A DNA stretch of 64,000 nucleotides from Bacillus massilioanorexius (GTDB lineage: Bacteria; Bacillota; Bacilli; Bacillales; DSM-1321): positions 43,850-107,849 of the forward strand of contig NZ_CABKRX010000057.1 of NCBI RefSeq assembly GCF_902374955.1, read 5' to 3'. The position numbers and the translations under genes are program-made. Shown here piece by piece: positions 43,305 through 51,731 of this stretch. The notes under the pieces were generated by a model. That model worked only from the letters and a program-made list of their open reading frames with translations, was not told where the DNA came from and ran no database searches. Position 1 is the first letter of the stretch. Every line of letters begins with the position of its first letter.

Positions 43305-44051
43305 ATGGGTGAAGCAGCAGTAACTCTTGATGGCTGGTATTGTTTACATGATTTTCGATCGATTGATTGGACAATTTGGAAAATGCTTTCAAGCGACGAA
43401 AGACAAGCAGCTATTTCTGAATTTTTATCCTTGGTAGAAAAATGGAATAAAACAGAATCCGAGAAAAAAGGTAGTCATGCTTTATACACAATTGTTGGAC
43501 AAAAAGCAGATTTTATGATGATGATTTTACGTCCAACTATGGAAGAATTAAATGAAATTGAAACAGAATTTAATAAATCAAAATTAGCAGAGTATACAAT
43601 TCCAACAAGCTCATACGTATCGGTAGTGGAATTAAGTAATTATTTACCTGAAAGTGAAGATCCATATCAAAATCCACAAATTATAGCTCGTTTATATCCT
43701 ACACTTCCAAAAGCAAAACATGTTTGCTTTTACCCAATGGACAAGCGTCGTCAAGGTAATGATAACTGGTATATGCTTCCGATGGCTGAACGTCAAAGCT
43801 TAATGCGCTCACATGGTATGATTGGTCGCCAATATGCTGGAAAAGTTAAGCAAATCATAACCGGTTCAGTAGGATTTGATGATTACGAATGGGGTGTAAC
43901 ATTATTCGCAGATGATGTTCTTCAATTCAAAAAGCTTGTTTATGAAATGCGCTTCGACGAAGTTAGTGCCCGCTATGGCGAGTTTGGTTCCTTCTTCGTA
44001 GGTAATCTTTTAAAAGAAGATAAAGTAGCTGCTTTTCTTCATATTCAATAA
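43305..44051 (+). CDS. hemQ: Coproheme decarboxylase HemQ
   Basis: Last step of the coproporphyrin-dependent heme pathway, peroxide-driven decarboxylation of coproheme to heme b. 248 residues, chlorite dismutase fold. Tyr143 in FYPMDKRR and axial His170 in MRSHG align by 27-residue spacing with Tyr145/His172 of the S. aureus enzyme. Start is ATG at 43305 (MGEAAVTLDGWY) after TAGGAGTGGTG; the first in-frame ATG at 43281 precedes that site. Divergent from pta, as ywfI is in B. subtilis. Confidence 0.93.
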   Translation: MGEAAVTLDGWYCLHDFRSIDWTIWKMLSSDERQAAISEFLSLVEKWNKTESEKKGSHALYTIVGQKADFMMMILRPTMEELNEIETEFNKSKLAEYTIPTSSYVSVVELSNYLPESEDPYQNPQIIARLYPTLPKAKHVCFYPMDKRRQGNDNWYMLPMAERQSLMRSHGMIGRQYAGKVKQIITGSVGFDDYEWGVTLFADDVLQFKKLVYEMRFDEVSARYGEFGSFFVGNLLKEDKVAAFLHIQ

Positions 44052-44079
44052 GAAAAAACGGCAACGAGCCTTTTGGGTA
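44047..44079 (+). repeat. 33-bp dispersed repeat, copy 1
   Basis: AATAAGAAAAAACGGCAACG and the following bases to CCTTTTGGGTA recur with about four mismatches at 58854-58886. It overlaps the hemQ stop codon. Function unknown. Confidence 0.5.
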
Positions 44080-44130
44080 TAGGAATAGACAGTAGTCTAG
44101 TGAAAAACAAATAATCTTATTATATTTATA

Positions 44131-44166
44131 AAAACTCTTAGCGTAGTTGCTAAGAGTTTTTTTTTG
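44131..44166 (+). terminator. Terminator after hemQ
   Basis: Stem AAAACTCTTAGC/GCTAAGAGTTTT with a short loop and eight further T. Confidence 0.85.
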
Positions 44167-44292
44167 GTATATTTTTTGGCTTATCTCATAAATATGAAAT
44201 AGAAAAGCTTCCTTTTGTTTATGATTAGGTTTTGCATTTTACATGAAACGCTAACAACCACTTCAACAAGATTAGGCAGTGAGGTGAAATAA

Positions 44293-44724
44293 ATGGCGGT
44301 TATTGCTGCTAACGAAGAAGATGTTAAATTGCTGGCTCGATTAATGAGGGCTGAAGCAGAGGGTGAAGGCGAGTTAGGAATGTTAATGGTTGGCAATGTA
44401 GGCGTCAACAGAGTAAAAGCTACCTGTCTAGATTTTAAAAATATTGATACGATGTCGAAAATGGTTTATCAAAACCCAGGAGGCTTTGAAGCAACACAAA
44501 AAGGATACTTTTATCAACGAGCTCGCCAAAAGGATATCGATTTAGCTAGGAAAGTCATTAAAGGTAATCGTTATCATCCTGCTTCTTATTCATTATGGTT
44601 TTTTCGTCCCGAAGGAGATTGCCCACCACAGTGGTATGGTCAAGCGAATAGCGGACGATATAAAGCTCATTGCTTTTTTGAACCGACTGGAGATGATTGT
44701 CCAAGCGTTTATCAAACGTTTTAG
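44293..44724 (+). CDS. cwlJ: Spore cortex-lytic enzyme CwlJ
   Basis: Germination-specific muramidase-type lytic protein of 143 residues located in the coat. It has the family motif MRAEAEGEGELGM near the start with the acidic residues thought catalytic, and AHCFFEPTGDDCPSVY at the end. No signal peptide, as expected for a protein assembled into the coat from the mother cell. Start follows GAGGTG. The coat protein gerQ, needed for CwlJ placement, follows downstream in the same direction. Confidence 0.93.
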   Translation: MAVIAANEEDVKLLARLMRAEAEGEGELGMLMVGNVGVNRVKATCLDFKNIDTMSKMVYQNPGGFEATQKGYFYQRARQKDIDLARKVIKGNRYHPASYSLWFFRPEGDCPPQWYGQANSGRYKAHCFFEPTGDDCPSVYQTF

Positions 44725-44871
44725 ATTCACCTTTTGCTTAAATCACAAATGATTCTCATATGGAAATGAATTCTCATTATGTATTAAGACTACACATCAG
44801 AGAAAAATGTTTTTTCTCGTATGTTTCTTAAGCTTCATATTCTTAAATGTAAATAATGGAGGTTAGTTTGA

Positions 44872-45426
44872 ATGAATGAAAACAGAGCAAATCCATATGC
44901 GAATTATGGATATCAAGCACAACCAACACCAACACCGTATTACGGAACCATGCAAGGCGCTCAGCCACAGCCGCAACAAGCCTATCAGCAACCACAACAA
45001 CAGCAACCTTTCCAGCAACAGCAAATGCCATCACAACAACCAATGCAAACTTATCAAGGTGGCTTTTTAGAACCATCTGGGGGTGTTTTAGTACCAACCA
45101 AACAAAATGGAACGAGCAAAGCGCCTCAAATACCAGGCATGCTCCCACTCGAACAATCTTATATTGAAAATATCCTGCGATTGAATAAAGGAAAGCTAGC
45201 AACCGTATATATGACTTTTGAAAATAATACTGAGTGGAATGCCAAAATATTCAAAGGAATTATTGAAGCGGGTGGTAGAGATCATATCATCTTAAGTGAT
45301 CCTCAAACCGGTCTTCGATACATTCTATTAATGGTATATCTAGATTACATTACTTTTGATGAAGAAATTGAATATGAATATCCATTTACCGGTGGACCTC
45401 AACTTGCCACATACCCTCCAAGATAA
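44872..45426 (+). CDS. gerQ: Spore coat protein GerQ
   Basis: 184-residue coat protein needed for CwlJ localisation and Ca-DPA germination. The N-terminal 80 residues are rich in Gln, Pro and Tyr (QPQPQQAYQQPQQQQ), a substrate tail for the Tgl transglutaminase and for cross-linking. The C-terminal domain (LPLEQSYIENILRLNKGKLATVY and ILLMVYLDYITFDEEIEYEY) is the conserved GerQ fold. Start ATG at 44872 follows GGAGGTTAGTTTG. About 150 bases after cwlJ. Confidence 0.92.
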   Translation: MNENRANPYANYGYQAQPTPTPYYGTMQGAQPQPQQAYQQPQQQQPFQQQQMPSQQPMQTYQGGFLEPSGGVLVPTKQNGTSKAPQIPGMLPLEQSYIENILRLNKGKLATVYMTFENNTEWNAKIFKGIIEAGGRDHIILSDPQTGLRYILLMVYLDYITFDEEIEYEYPFTGGPQLATYPPR

Positions 45427-45432
45427 ATGGCG

Positions 45433-45485
45433 AAAAAGGGGATGTCGGATAGAAGTGAATACTTTTATCTGGCGTCCCCTTTTTA
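45433..45485 (+). terminator. Terminator after gerQ
   Basis: Long imperfect stem with outer arms AAAAAGGGGA and TCCCCTTTTT and internal pairs, directly after the stop codon, T-run downstream. Confidence 0.75.
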
Positions 45486-45516
45486 AATGATTCTTAAAGC
45501 ATCCTCTTCTAAACCA

Positions 45517-45888
45517 TTAAGCATATTTATAAACAGCAATAATCATTAGCACCCAAGCTACTAAAAATGATACTCCACCAATTGGGGTAATCGCCCCTAG
45601 CATTTTAATTTGTGTAATACTTAGAATATAAAGACTTCCTGAGAATAATAGAATACCTGCAAACATTAACCAACCAGACCAATTAATAGATGTTTGAGGA
45701 CCTACTTTTCCAGCTAGTAAACCTACTACTAATAAACCAAGCGCATGGAACATTTGATACATAACTGCTTTTTCCCATGTAATCATATATTTTGCAGGTA
45801 TTCTTCCATCTAAAATGTGAGCTCCAAATGCACCTAACGCAACAGCTAAAAATGCATTTATAGCCCCTAAAATAATAAATAATTTCAT
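45517..45888 (-). CDS. ywdK: DUF423 membrane protein (YwdK)
   Basis: Small inner-membrane protein, 123 residues, four predicted helices. The first helix carries the family signature LGAINAFLAVALGAFGAH; then MYQMFHALGLL and the last pair GAITPIGGVSFLVAWVLM. No enzymatic role known. Start ATG follows GGAGTGG. Convergent with gerQ, as in B. subtilis. Confidence 0.88.
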   Translation of the reverse strand: MKLFIILGAINAFLAVALGAFGAHILDGRIPAKYMITWEKAVMYQMFHALGLLVVGLLAGKVGPQTSINWSGWLMFAGILLFSGSLYILSITQIKMLGAITPIGGVSFLVAWVLMIIAVYKYA

Positions 45889-46114
45889 TTAGCTTCCACT
45901 CCCCAGAATTTTAAATTTTAAAAAATTTAGTCATTTCTCATTAAATCACAAGTTGATTCTATTGGACAGTAAGAGGTATTCAGGACATAAATAATTCATA
46001 TTTTTCCACTATACACTTCAAATGCTTTACAAACACCACCAATGATCATTCTTATACTAGATTTTATTGATTTACTTAGCCTTTACTCTTAGCAAAAAGA
46101 GAATCAGACAAAAA

Positions 46115-46142
46115 GAAAAGGATTCAGTAGAATCCTTTTCTC
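46115..46142 (-). terminator. Terminator after the oleate hydratase gene
   Basis: Arms AGAAAAGGATTC and GAATCCTTTTCT with a four-base loop, just beyond the minus-strand stop at 46148, T-rich on the minus strand. Confidence 0.75.
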
Positions 46143-46147
46143 CATAT

Positions 46148-47845
46148 TCATCTGAACATCGTCTTTGTAGCCTTTGCAATAACTTTAGGATCACGATGAT
46201 ATGGTGTTACAGGGCATATTTCTTTATCGATATCAAATAGTGTATATACAGCTATTCTTGCTGCTCGAACGGAATACTCTTCAGTAAACACCATATCTTG
46301 CGGTATTTCGACAAATTGACTAATCATGGCAAAGTTTGTACTACCATCAGGCACTACTTTTGGACGATCACTCATTTTACGAGGTTGGAATTGAGCATCA
46401 ATAAACGGCATATAGCAAGGAATAACATTAATGACATCTTTCTTAATGTCCTCCCAATCGTCTGCCCATTTTAAATGGCATATTAATTCATATAGAATTT
46501 CTTCACCTGTACATTCTTTCATTGGTTTTTTTACATAGTCACCTATTCGATTTGGATATAAGCCATAACCCCAAAATATAGTTGTATTGGCATCTTGCGC
46601 TTTAAAGTGCGGTTGAGCAGCTACAACTGTGCTCATCAACCAATTTGAATCTTTGAATGTCATTAATGCTCCACTACCTGGAATATTTCCAGTAAAGCGT
46701 TCTATACGTTTTAATAATCTATCTCCACGACAAGTTACCGTAAAGCTCTGCCAATTTGTTTGATTCTCATGACCGAAGAAAGGTTCTGGATTACCAAGTT
46801 GCGGCTTTTTCTGAGCAATCTTATACCAAAGCTCACCAGAAATTGGTCGTTCTTCAGGTTGAGGTGCAGGAGTATGTAAATCACCTAGTGTTGCACTATC
46901 TGTCATACAAGCATTTGTCATAAATACAACATCCTCTTCTCCAAGGACGATTGTTTCTTCGTCGAACAAATGTAGAACTGTGGCTGTAATGCTATCCCCC
47001 TCTTTAAAATCGATATCTGTAACTACTTTATTAATTGTAAAATCGACATGATGACAATCCAAAAAGGCTTTAAGAGGTAAGATTAAGCTTTCATATTGAT
47101 TATAACGTGTTCTTGTAACCCCTTCTAACGTATCTATTCGACTAAACTCTAGCATCATTCGATTCATATAACGTCTAAATTCAAACAAGCTACTCCATTT
47201 TTGAAAGGCAAAAGTGGTTTGCCACATAAACCAAAAGTTGGTTTCAAAAAAGTGTGAATCAAACCAATCTTGAATAGTCATATCATCTAACTTTTCTTCT
47301 GGAGTTGCTAATAAACGGGTCATCGCAAGTCGATCACTATTATTAAACCCCATGGAGTGTGCATCTATTATTTTACAATTTTTATCTACTAATCTTGCTT
47401 GTGCATGCGTTGGATGCAAATGATCAAAATTAAGGATTTCTTCTGTTACACTTTGCTCTGGCATCTCAAGCGAAGGAATACTACTAAACAGATCCCAGAA
47501 GTTTTCATATGTTTCTTCATTTAACATTCGTCCACCACGACAAACAAATCCTTTTTCTCCACTGCCTGCTCCGTCATTGCTACCACCTAGGATATCCATG
47601 CCTTCGATGATGTGGATATTTTCACCTTTAAAATGAGCATCACGTATTAAATAGGCTGCACCAGCCAGACTTGCAATCCCTCCACCAATAAAATAGACTT
47701 GTTTGTTTCCATAATTTCGAGATTGAATATCTTCATCTACGAGACGTTGTTTATTTTTATGTTTACGCTCATTCACTTTCTTAACAGCAAAAGCTGCTCC
47801 GATAGCTGTTCCCGCTGCAATGACTCCTATATCTCTTTTTTTCAT
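46148..47845 (-). CDS. ohyA: Oleate hydratase family FAD protein
   Basis: Adds water across the cis-9 bond of unsaturated fatty acids to give 10-hydroxy acids, used in detoxification of host or environmental fatty acids. 565 residues. The FAD-binding motif GGGIASLAGAAYLIRD is at residues 54-69. The residue of the usual GGREM loop (glutamate) is Met107 here (RGGRMLNEETYE), a pattern also reported for a Rhodococcus subgroup. An unusual N-terminal hydrophobic segment (IGVIAAGTAIGAAFAV, residues 6-21) precedes the FAD domain and may be a membrane anchor. Strong GGAGGAGG site. Linked to the tetR gene upstream. Confidence 0.87.
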   Translation of the reverse strand: MKKRDIGVIAAGTAIGAAFAVKKVNERKHKNKQRLVDEDIQSRNYGNKQVYFIGGGIASLAGAAYLIRDAHFKGENIHIIEGMDILGGSNDGAGSGEKGFVCRGGRMLNEETYENFWDLFSSIPSLEMPEQSVTEEILNFDHLHPTHAQARLVDKNCKIIDAHSMGFNNSDRLAMTRLLATPEEKLDDMTIQDWFDSHFFETNFWFMWQTTFAFQKWSSLFEFRRYMNRMMLEFSRIDTLEGVTRTRYNQYESLILPLKAFLDCHHVDFTINKVVTDIDFKEGDSITATVLHLFDEETIVLGEEDVVFMTNACMTDSATLGDLHTPAPQPEERPISGELWYKIAQKKPQLGNPEPFFGHENQTNWQSFTVTCRGDRLLKRIERFTGNIPGSGALMTFKDSNWLMSTVVAAQPHFKAQDANTTIFWGYGLYPNRIGDYVKKPMKECTGEEILYELICHLKWADDWEDIKKDVINVIPCYMPFIDAQFQPRKMSDRPKVVPDGSTNFAMISQFVEIPQDMVFTEEYSVRAARIAVYTLFDIDKEICPVTPYHRDPKVIAKATKTMFR

Positions 47846-47869
47846 GAATAATCCTCCTCCAAATTTGTT

Positions 47870-47940
47870 GTATAGGTACTATACCGCTTATTTGAAAAAG
47901 TAATCTAAACAGTTTATGTTATCTGTCAATTTTTTTGACA
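47870..47940 (-). promoter_or_regulatory. ohyA promoter with inverted repeats
   Basis: TTGACA (47929-47924) with TAGATT (47907-47902) at 16 bases gives a sigma-A promoter. The -35 lies in the palindrome TGTCAATTTTTTTGACA (47924-47940). A second palindrome GTATAGGTACTATAC (47870-47884) lies between the promoter and ohyA. Either may bind the neighbouring TetR protein. Confidence 0.5.
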
Positions 47941-47964
47941 AATTGGAGGAATTGTCTAGTTAGT

Positions 47965-48513
47965 CTACAATTGTGAGACCAAAAATTGCGTATCTTTTGC
48001 AAGGCGAACCATTTGTTTAGCGATTTCTTCCGCCGATTCTGTATATTCGTCAAATATCCATTTCAAAAGTACTCCACTACACCCATACGAAAAAAAGCGA
48101 GAATAAAATTCTCGATCTTTCAAGCATACTTGATTATGTTCATCAAGACGCTCAAATAATTCATGAAATAATTTATTCGTCATCTCTGAAAAGCATCCCG
48201 TTAGAATGTTTTGATCAAATTTGACGGTAGTATGATAAAACGATCCATTTGTTTGTATTTGCTGTAGCATTTTTAAAACATGTTGATTCCAATTTTCTAG
48301 ACTAATATCATCTGATAAATATAAAAGAGCATCTTGTCTATATATCCACTCTAGCAAATCATATTTATCTGTAAAATGATAATAAAATGTTTGACGTTTC
48401 AAGCCACATTTATTCGTTATATCAGCAATGCTTATTTTATCAAATCGTTTATGAGCACATAAATCAACAAGTGCCTGTGAAATAGCCTTTTTTGTAATCA
48501 GTGATTCCGTCAT
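47965..48513 (-). CDS. TetR-family regulator next to oleate hydratase
   Basis: 182-residue regulator, DhaS/YfiR-like in sequence. Helix-turn-helix at residues 25-50 (KISIADITNKCGLKRQTFYYHF). The remaining part is the C-terminal helical domain (DRE, SGVLLKWIFDEY). It precedes ohyA on the same strand by 119 bases containing a promoter with palindromes, which suggests it represses ohyA. The inducer is probably a free unsaturated fatty acid, which is inferred from context. This pair is inserted between ywdK and ywdI. Confidence 0.85.
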   Translation of the reverse strand: MTESLITKKAISQALVDLCAHKRFDKISIADITNKCGLKRQTFYYHFTDKYDLLEWIYRQDALLYLSDDISLENWNQHVLKMLQQIQTNGSFYHTTVKFDQNILTGCFSEMTNKLFHELFERLDEHNQVCLKDREFYSRFFSYGCSGVLLKWIFDEYTESAEEIAKQMVRLAKDTQFLVSQL

Positions 48514-48615
48514 GGTTCAACCTACCTTTCTGTTCATCCTGATTTCTCATATCTTAAATAGCGTGTATATTATAGCATGGTATAAATATCAATCGGGCTC
48601 TTTGCTAGAACAATT

Positions 48616-48655
48616 AAAAAGCCTTACATCCAATAGATATAGATGTAAGGCTTTT
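48616..48655 (-). terminator. Terminator after ywdI
   Basis: Arms AAAAAGCCTTACATC and GATGTAAGGCTTTT (48616-48630, 48642-48655). Confidence 0.8.
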
Positions 48656-48673
48656 GTATAACAACATGTTCAC

Positions 48674-48946
48674 TTAAAAATCTAATAATGAAGTTCCATT
48701 GGCTTCTTCGATAGACATCGGCTTTTGCGAAGCTACTTCAGCCACAGATGCTTGGGGTGACATCGTTTGTCTTTGTGAAGAGACTACTTCGCTAATTGGT
48801 TGTATGGTCTCTTCTTCAGATAACAATTCACATAAAGCTTTTATGGCTGTTGCATAGCTTTTCTTTTGCTCTAAGGTTTCTGCTACTTTTGCTTTGTGAA
48901 TTAATTCTTCCATTTTATTCAACACTTTATCGGATGAAATACTCAT
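48674..48946 (-). CDS. ywdI: YwdI family protein
   Basis: 90-residue cytosolic protein of the YwdI/DUF5327 family. The first half is a helical hairpin (LNKMEELIHKAKVAETLEQKKSYATAIKALCELL) and the second half is disordered, ending in SLLDF, a family hallmark. Function unknown. Start ATG has AGAGGT upstream. Upstream of it lies the small Cys gene and ung, as in B. subtilis ywdI-ung. Confidence 0.8.
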   Translation of the reverse strand: MSISSDKVLNKMEELIHKAKVAETLEQKKSYATAIKALCELLSEEETIQPISEVVSSQRQTMSPQASVAEVASQKPMSIEEANGTSLLDF

Positions 48947-49017
48947 TCTATATACCTCTAGTGTAGTTTTTCCTTCATTCTAACATATTCAAGCTATCAA
49001 TCAACAATCTCGATACA

Positions 49018-49182
49018 CTATCGAAATTTCGGTTCATATTTCAAACAAGCTTGTCCAGAAGATTGTAATACTATTAAAGAAGGTATTTTAGTAGCTTTAA
49101 AATTAAAAGCCTTACAACCTTTAGGAGCGGTAACATCCCATGTTACAAAATAATGCTTACACTTTATGCAATTTACTTTCAT
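49018..49182 (-). CDS. Small four-cysteine protein
   Basis: 54-residue frame on the minus strand starting MKVNCIKCKHYFVTWD and ending ACLKYEPKFR. Cysteines at 5, 8, 23 and 46 could bind zinc. The ATG has AAGG about eight bases upstream. I recall similar small proteins (CKHYFVTWDP... pattern) in bacilli beside the uracil-DNA glycosylase gene, but no family name. It is too short for common gene finders and may be missed in annotation. Flanked by ung and ywdI on the same strand, gaps of 71 and 84 bases. Confidence 0.65.
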   Translation of the reverse strand: MKVNCIKCKHYFVTWDVTAPKGCKAFNFKATKIPSLIVLQSSGQACLKYEPKFR

Positions 49183-49266
49183 TGGTCTAACCTTCATCTC
49201 CCTATTTGCATGGATATGTCTTTGTAGAAAAATGTTGTTTCACGTGAAACAATGTCGATTTATGAT

Positions 49267-49977
49267 TCAAATCCATTTAATATAATCTTTAGATTGTTCA
49301 AATCCTTTGAATTTCAAAAAATCATCCTCATATTTCACGCTACACATCATTGGATGCCTACTTTCAAAAAATTCTCCTTGTTGAATATACTCTTTATTAG
49401 ATATTGCTTCTTTTCCCCATAAAAACCATTTAATCTGAGGATTTTCTTTTGATATATAGGTTAAAACTTGTTTAGAAAAATGCTCCCATATTTTTTTGTG
49501 ACTATTTGGTTTACCAATTTCACATGTAAAAGAAGTATTTAAAAACAACACCCCTTGCTCTTCTAAATAATCAAACCATTGATGTGGTGGTTTAATGGGA
49601 AAAGTTCCTGCTTTAATTTCCTTCTTTATCTCCTCATAGCTCTTTATTTCGTCGTAGTGATGAATATTATGATAATTTTTATGCAATAAACGAATGATAT
49701 TCTTTAGCGATACTTGGCGAAAAGGGCCAACCCAACTTTCTAATCCTCCTACTTCAAAAGATCTTCCTGTAGCTGCTCCCTTCATTGGATAGACATCTTG
49801 ACCTAACCAAACCACCTTTACTTTATGCAAATCCACTGATAGAAAGCGTAAAATATTATCTGGATTAATCGGATTATAGTTATCGCCAATTTCCCTTTCA
49901 ATTTCTCTTATTTCTTGTATGATTTCTTCAGTTAAAAAAGGTTTCCAAGATGAATGCACGCTATCTAATATAATCAT
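49267..49977 (-). CDS. ung: Divergent uracil-DNA glycosylase
   Basis: Base-excision repair glycosylase, 236 residues, in the place of ung in B. subtilis. The catalytic Asp61 (GQDVYP) and His208 (ESRHPMMCS) are retained, but the canonical motifs GQDPYH and HPSPLS are both altered (GQDVYPMKGAATGRSF and HPMMCS). LLNTSFTCEIGKPNSH matches the LLNTxLTVxxGxxxSH motif. Start ATG follows TAGGGG. The changes fit a phage-type or divergent Ung; uracil specificity is likely but less certain than the fold. Confidence 0.8.
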   Translation of the reverse strand: MIILDSVHSSWKPFLTEEIIQEIREIEREIGDNYNPINPDNILRFLSVDLHKVKVVWLGQDVYPMKGAATGRSFEVGGLESWVGPFRQVSLKNIIRLLHKNYHNIHHYDEIKSYEEIKKEIKAGTFPIKPPHQWFDYLEEQGVLFLNTSFTCEIGKPNSHKKIWEHFSKQVLTYISKENPQIKWFLWGKEAISNKEYIQQGEFFESRHPMMCSVKYEDDFLKFKGFEQSKDYIKWI

Positions 49978-50071
49978 GTTATCCCCTAGCTTTCTCTTAC
50001 ATAGTCGTTATTTTTATTGTAGCTTTATTTGCAGTAGATGTAAGTTTTTTTGTATTTTTCAACATTTATAT

Positions 50072-50097
50072 GTTTCAAACCTTATAAATGAGGTTAT
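50072..50097 (+). promoter_or_regulatory. Candidate sigma-B promoter of the yflT-like gene
   Basis: GTTTCA, 14 bases, GGTTAT closely matches the sigma-B pattern (GTTTAA, N12-15, GGGTAT), 65 bases before the gene. The gene encodes a general stress family protein, which supports it. Confidence 0.6.
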
Positions 50098-50161
50098 ATA
50101 ACGTATAACTTACAAACAACACAGATTCAACATAAATACCAAAAACCGAGGAGGAATATTT

Positions 50162-50482
50162 ATGTATCAAGTACACGTTGTAGAAAATGGAGTTCAAGCA
50201 AAGGAAAAAATTGAGGTTTTAACTGCTACAGGTTATACAAAAGAGGACATTTATATTTTTGCTCACGATAAAGATCGTTCTAAACACCTTACTGAAATTA
50301 CAGAAACTGAAAAGGTTGGGATTCAAGAACAAGGCGTTTTAGACAATCTCGGTAATATGTTTAGATCACGTGGCGATGAATTGCGCGCTAAGATGGAAAG
50401 TTTAGGACTAACAGAAAATGAAGCCAATAAATACGAGCAAGAATTGGATTTTGGTAAAGTAGTCGTCATTGCTGAAAAATAA
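50162..50482 (+). CDS. General stress protein, YflT/GSP17M family
   Basis: 106-residue protein of the general stress 17M family. The domain starts VHVVENGVQAKEKIEVLTATGYTKEDIYIFAHD and ends KVVVIAEK; the middle LRAKMESLGLTENEANKYEQEL is helical. Function not known. ATG follows GAGGAGG. It has a likely sigma-B promoter and its own terminator. Confidence 0.87.
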   Translation: MYQVHVVENGVQAKEKIEVLTATGYTKEDIYIFAHDKDRSKHLTEITETEKVGIQEQGVLDNLGNMFRSRGDELRAKMESLGLTENEANKYEQELDFGKVVVIAEK

Positions 50483-50519
50483 GCTTATCCACTATTGCCC
50501 CCTCTTTTCTTTTTAAATA

Positions 50520-50560
50520 AAGCAATGCAGTGTCCATATGGACATCGCATTGCTTTTTTT
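50520..50560 (+). terminator. Terminator after the yflT-like gene
   Basis: Stem AAGCAATGC...GTCC with GGAC...GCATTGCTT and a T-run of eight. Confidence 0.85.
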
Positions 50561-50694
50561 TATATTTCCCTTAGCGTTACCGTTTTTTGAAAATTACATT
50601 TTTATTTCTTGTAAATAAAATTAAGGGTATTATAATCTAAAAGAGATCATGAAAATTATTTACATAGATTCACGTACTTATTAGGAGGGTTCAC

Positions 50695-51519
50695 ATGACA
50701 ATGAAAAAAGCTTTAACAATTGCAGGTTCTGACTCTAGTGGCGGTGCAGGGATTCAAGCCGATCTCAAAACCTTTCAAGAACTAGGTGTTTATGGAATGA
50801 CTGCATTAACAACAATTGTAGCCATGGATCCAAAGGACCATTGGCGTCATCAAGTTTTTCCACAAAATACTGATGTAGTTGAAGCTCAACTTGAAACCAT
50901 TCTTTCAGTTGATGTTGACGCTCTTAAAACGGGTATGCTTGGCTCTGTTGAGATTATCGAGTTAGCTGCTAGAAAAATTAAAGAGTACGATATAAAGAAA
51001 GTAGTCATTGATCCTGTTATGGTGTGTAAAGGGGAAGATGAAGTTTTATTCCCTGAACATACAATAGCCTATAGAGAAGCCTTACTTCCTCTTGCGACTG
51101 TTACAACACCTAACTTATTCGAAGCATCCCAGCTAGCAGGTATGCAAACGATCACTACTGTTGATCAAATGAAAAAAGCTGCTGAAAAAATCCATGCACT
51201 AGGTGTCCAATATGTAGTGGTAAAAGGCGGAAGTAAGCTACATGGTATTGAAAAAGCAATCGACCTAGTATATGACGGAAAAGAACATACAATTATTGAA
51301 AATGATCTGATTCCAACTTCATATACTCACGGTGCGGGCTGTACCTTTGCTGCTGCTATTACAGCTGAATTAGCTAAAGGAGCTTCTGTTAAAGAAGCGA
51401 TTTCTGTAGCTAAAGATTTTATCACCGAAGCGATTCGCCATTCTTGGAAATTAAACGAATATGTTGGTCCAACTATGCACGGAGCATATAAATTATATGG
51501 AGCTAACAAAAACAAATAA
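50695..51519 (+). CDS. pdxK: Pyridoxine kinase PdxK (ThiD-like)
   Basis: Ribokinase-fold kinase phosphorylating pyridoxine/pyridoxal (and HMP to a lesser extent) to make PLP; 274 residues. AGSDSSGGAGIQADLKTF, GMTALTTIVAMDP, VIDPVMVCKGED and the active-site GAGCTFAAAITAELAKG are close to B. subtilis PdxK (YwdB), including a similar N-terminus. ATG follows TTAGGAGGG. Monocistronic, between yflT-like and yojF. Confidence 0.9.
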   Translation: MTMKKALTIAGSDSSGGAGIQADLKTFQELGVYGMTALTTIVAMDPKDHWRHQVFPQNTDVVEAQLETILSVDVDALKTGMLGSVEIIELAARKIKEYDIKKVVIDPVMVCKGEDEVLFPEHTIAYREALLPLATVTTPNLFEASQLAGMQTITTVDQMKKAAEKIHALGVQYVVVKGGSKLHGIEKAIDLVYDGKEHTIIENDLIPTSYTHGAGCTFAAAITAELAKGASVKEAISVAKDFITEAIRHSWKLNEYVGPTMHGAYKLYGANKNK

Positions 51520-51534
51520 CATCCTGTAATGTGT

Positions 51535-51566
51535 AAGGACTAATGTAGCAGTTAGTCCTTTTCTCT
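51535..51566 (+). terminator. Terminator after pdxK
   Basis: Arms AAGGACTAA and TTAGTCCTT (51535-51543, 51552-51560) followed by TTCTCTTTTT. Confidence 0.8.
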
Positions 51567-51731
51567 TTTTTATTTCACTTAAAAGGAAGCATTTGATTAA
51601 TCTTTTTACTAAAAAAGAAGGTATTCTCTTCGCATTCTCTGCTTTCTTTTAGTAAGATAGTGTAAACAGATTATTTTGAAAGACATCATTCCATTCAAAT
51701 ATAATAATTCATTTAAAGAGGAGGAGCTGTT

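Noticed and set aside
44950..45060. Tandem DNA repeat in gerQ
   Set aside because: Low-complexity Gln/Pro codons of a coat protein tail and not a repeat element.
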